Under the pieces are notes generated by a model. It was not told the origin of the DNA and did no database searches. It saw only the letters and a list, made by a program, of their open reading frames with translations. From contig NZ_CM001373.1 in NCBI RefSeq assembly GCF_000236165.1, positions 175,866 through 239,865 of the forward strand: a DNA stretch of 64,000 nt. The letters run 5' to 3'. The position numbers and the translations under genes were made by a program. Shown here piece by piece: positions 62,280-64,000 of this stretch; position 1 is the first letter of the stretch, and the number at the start of each line of letters is the position of its first letter. The stretch is from Fluoribacter dumoffii NY 23. GTDB taxonomy: Bacteria > Pseudomonadota > Gammaproteobacteria > Legionellales > Legionellaceae.

Positions 62280-63536
62280 ATGAAGAAAATGAATATTGTA
62301 CTCCGTTTGCATACTCAAAAATTGCTAAGAAAATATTTATTAGCTTCGGGTGTCTCCCTCGATGAGCTTCCTGCCCTCCCTAGTGCAGTAAATCTTGACG
62401 ATTTAGCTTATTGGTTAAGTAGGGAGCGGATTAGGCATTCCCAGAGTTCAAAAAAACCAAAAACGGAATTGGCTTTTGTTTCCTTACAGAATGAGTTGTT
62501 ACATGATTTATGTGATGCTCTAAACGTAGATAATATAAAGCGCACCGAAGAGGAAAATCGGTCAGTTATGGACAAAATTAAATTTGGATTACTTACAGCA
62601 GCCGGCATTTTGGTGGCTGCTTGCCAGGGATTTGATGGTATTTATACTATGTTAAGTATTTTCGAGTTGTCTCCATCGATTATTTTTGGGTTTGGTTTCG
62701 TTTTTTCATTTCTGTCTGTTATTGTTTTTTGTGGATTTGACCTCATAAAGGTATCGAATGCCTTGGGAGTTAGGATTAATGACTCCTATAAACTTTTAGA
62801 TGCATACTTATTGCAGTTGCAGATGATTAAATCCATAAGAAAAAAAATAAATGGATACTGTTTTTGCGATTTGCCTGCAAACGTTTTGCAAGAACAAGAA
62901 CAAATAGTTTCCATTTTAAAAACATGTTTTTTATCCCTTGCTGAAGCCAGTTCTCAACTTAACCGGGCGCTTCATAGTGAAAATATGGAAATAGCCAAAA
63001 CACTTATGTCTGTAGGCTCGGCCATACTCTTCTTTGGAAGTGGTTTTTTTGCAGGCCAGTCTGTAGCCGTTTTTACCTTAACGCTCATGGGGAGTGCAAT
63101 TCCGGCTTTTTGGCCTGTAATTATTTTTAGTACGCTTGTGGGGTTGGCTGCCCTGAGTTTGTATTGGTATGTTGAGCGTCCAGAGCTCAGCAAGCTGGTG
63201 AGCAGCTGGTTTGGTCTGGATGAGGAAAACATCCAGAAACTATGTGATGAGGATTTGATTCTTAAAGAAAGCAAAAAATTAAATCATTTGGAAAGGAATA
63301 TCATCAGCATATCCCGCATCACTGGTCGAACAATGCCTTCGGAACAAGGTGTTTTCACTCAGGAACGTCAGTTTGGGGAGGAGCTTGTCCCGCAACTCTT
63401 GCCAGGCATTAAAGCAAGTACTAACAATTATTCTTTCCTAAAACCTTCGGATTTAACCCCCAAAAAATCCATAACCCCTGCACTCTTCATTGACGAAAGT
63501 TTGGAGGATTTAGATAAGTCCTGTTTGTGTCTGTAG
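62280..63536 (+). CDS. Unknown membrane protein with two hydrophobic hairpins and a C-terminal CLCL
   Basis: 418 residues. N-terminal soluble helical region (1-95), hydrophobic segments at about 101-127 and 132-152, a helical middle (160-235), segments at about 240-258 and 277-297, and a 120-residue soluble tail. The tail ends DESLEDLDKSCLCL: an acidic patch then Cys-Leu-Cys-Leu, which looks like a CaaX-type end with an unusual third residue. The start could be ATG 62280 or 62289. The architecture matches the protein at 58856. Effector status is a possibility only. Confidence 0.6.
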   Translation: MKKMNIVLRLHTQKLLRKYLLASGVSLDELPALPSAVNLDDLAYWLSRERIRHSQSSKKPKTELAFVSLQNELLHDLCDALNVDNIKRTEEENRSVMDKIKFGLLTAAGILVAACQGFDGIYTMLSIFELSPSIIFGFGFVFSFLSVIVFCGFDLIKVSNALGVRINDSYKLLDAYLLQLQMIKSIRKKINGYCFCDLPANVLQEQEQIVSILKTCFLSLAEASSQLNRALHSENMEIAKTLMSVGSAILFFGSGFFAGQSVAVFTLTLMGSAIPAFWPVIIFSTLVGLAALSLYWYVERPELSKLVSSWFGLDEENIQKLCDEDLILKESKKLNHLERNIISISRITGRTMPSEQGVFTQERQFGEELVPQLLPGIKASTNNYSFLKPSDLTPKKSITPALFIDESLEDLDKSCLCL

Positions 63537-63580
63537 TTGGCAAGTAGGGCCTCGTTGAGGCAGTATACTCCCTCCGGCTT

Positions 63581-64000
63581 CTAAATATTCAAAATATCTT
63601 TTACAAACGGAATGGTTATTTTTCTTTGTGCTGCAAGGGATGCATCATCCAAACGATTAAGTAAATGGTGTAAATCGTGCATGTTGCGCGAACATCGATT
63701 TAGAAGGAATTGTCCCACGCTAGTTGGCAAAGCAAACCCACGTTTCAATGCATGCAGCTTCAGGGTGTTGATTTTATCTTCATCATTCAATTCCATTAAC
63801 TGAATGACCAAACCCCAACTTAATCGCGACCGTAAGTCCGCCAACTGGATGGGAAGCGTAGTTGGCGATTGATTTCCCGAAATAATTAAAATGCTTTTTT
63901 CCATGTCTTTCACTTTATTATACAAATGAAATAAAGCTTCTTCCCACGCGGAATCTTTGGCAATGAGGTTTATATCATCGATACAGATTAATTCTTGATC
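63581..64000 (-). CDS. hda: DnaA regulatory inactivator Hda, C-terminal part (5' truncated by window edge)
   Basis: The frame stays open to base 64000, so the start lies outside. The visible 139 residues hold Walker B (LICIDDI), sensor 1 (ILIISGNQSP), the arginine-finger segment DLRSRLSWG and the sensor 2 region, as in the short AAA+ protein Hda, which with the DNA clamp turns DnaA-ATP to DnaA-ADP. The helix-turn-helix domain of DnaA is absent, ruling out dnaA itself. Confidence 0.85.
   Translation of the reverse strand, partial: DQELICIDDINLIAKDSAWEEALFHLYNKVKDMEKSILIISGNQSPTTLPIQLADLRSRLSWGLVIQLMELNDEDKINTLKLHALKRGFALPTSVGQFLLNRCSRNMHDLHHLLNRLDDASLAAQRKITIPFVKDILNI

Noticed and set aside
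63581..64000. Fragment of dnaA
   Set aside because: Sequence ends after the AAA+ lid with no DNA-binding helix-turn-helix domain IV, so Hda is the better call.
1..64000. CRISPR arrays, transposases, tRNA or rRNA genes
   Set aside because: No spaced direct repeats, transposase motifs or cloverleaf-like sequences were seen in the intergenic regions.

Overview
The window looks like an AT-rich gammaproteobacterial chromosome, most probably Legionella. The pointers are a secreted M28 aminopeptidase resembling LapA of L. pneumophila, a nonulosonate (legionaminic-type) cytidylyltransferase next to a WbpG/HisF/HisH acetamidino-forming module, and several large membrane proteins of the style common in that genus. 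Species cannot be settled by reading alone. I see no tRNA, rRNA, CRISPR array or insertion sequence.

Bases 1-29304 form a surface-polysaccharide (LPS O-antigen/outer core) locus. It opens with a truncated Gfo/Idh/MocA oxidoreductase, a CMP-nonulosonate synthetase and a PtmA-like SDR. A divergent exported trypsin-like protease interrupts the locus. A long + strand run follows (3230-21036): acetamidino module, hexapeptide acetyltransferase, KpsS-like transferase, Wzx flippase, an NTase-like/P-loop kinase fusion, an APH-like kinase, a Wzy/ligase-like protein, GT4, WbpP-type epimerase, MBOAT/SGNH O-acylation pair, a LuxR-type HTH remnant, an FnlC-type 2-epimerase and a second Wzx. A polytopic Wzy candidate (- strand) and a GT2 (+) come next. 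The last block is on the - strand: two GT4s, an FnlA-type dehydratase, an RmlD-like reductase and a further epimerase. With FnlC this block could make UDP-L-QuiNAc or UDP-L-FucNAc.

Bases 29489-32394 group four flavin-linked genes: type 2 IPP isomerase, ribH, ubiX and an FMN reductase. Bases 32797-43149 are housekeeping: cold-shock protein, MFS exporter, Rep helicase, a 49-codon unannotated small gene, Hsp33, an unknown protein, and typA-nadK-recN, where nadK starts inside typA.

Bases 43206-64000 mix housekeeping and accessory genes. They include an exported polysaccharide deacetylase, a 641-residue membrane protein behind a near-consensus Fur box, the LapA-like aminopeptidase plus an exported unknown, the prkA-yeaH-spoVR stress cluster, pepN, an exported 2H-phosphoesterase-like protein whose 5' end overlaps aroE head to head, a patatin-like lipase, a POT peptide transporter, a Gly/Tyr/His-rich lipoprotein, two membrane proteins of matching architecture (possible Dot/Icm substrates), and the truncated 3' part of hda.

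The strongest leads for something undescribed are the Fur-controlled membrane protein, the NTase-kinase/APH pair in the polysaccharide locus, the exported 2H protein, and the two look-alike membrane proteins, one ending in Cys-Leu-Cys-Leu.
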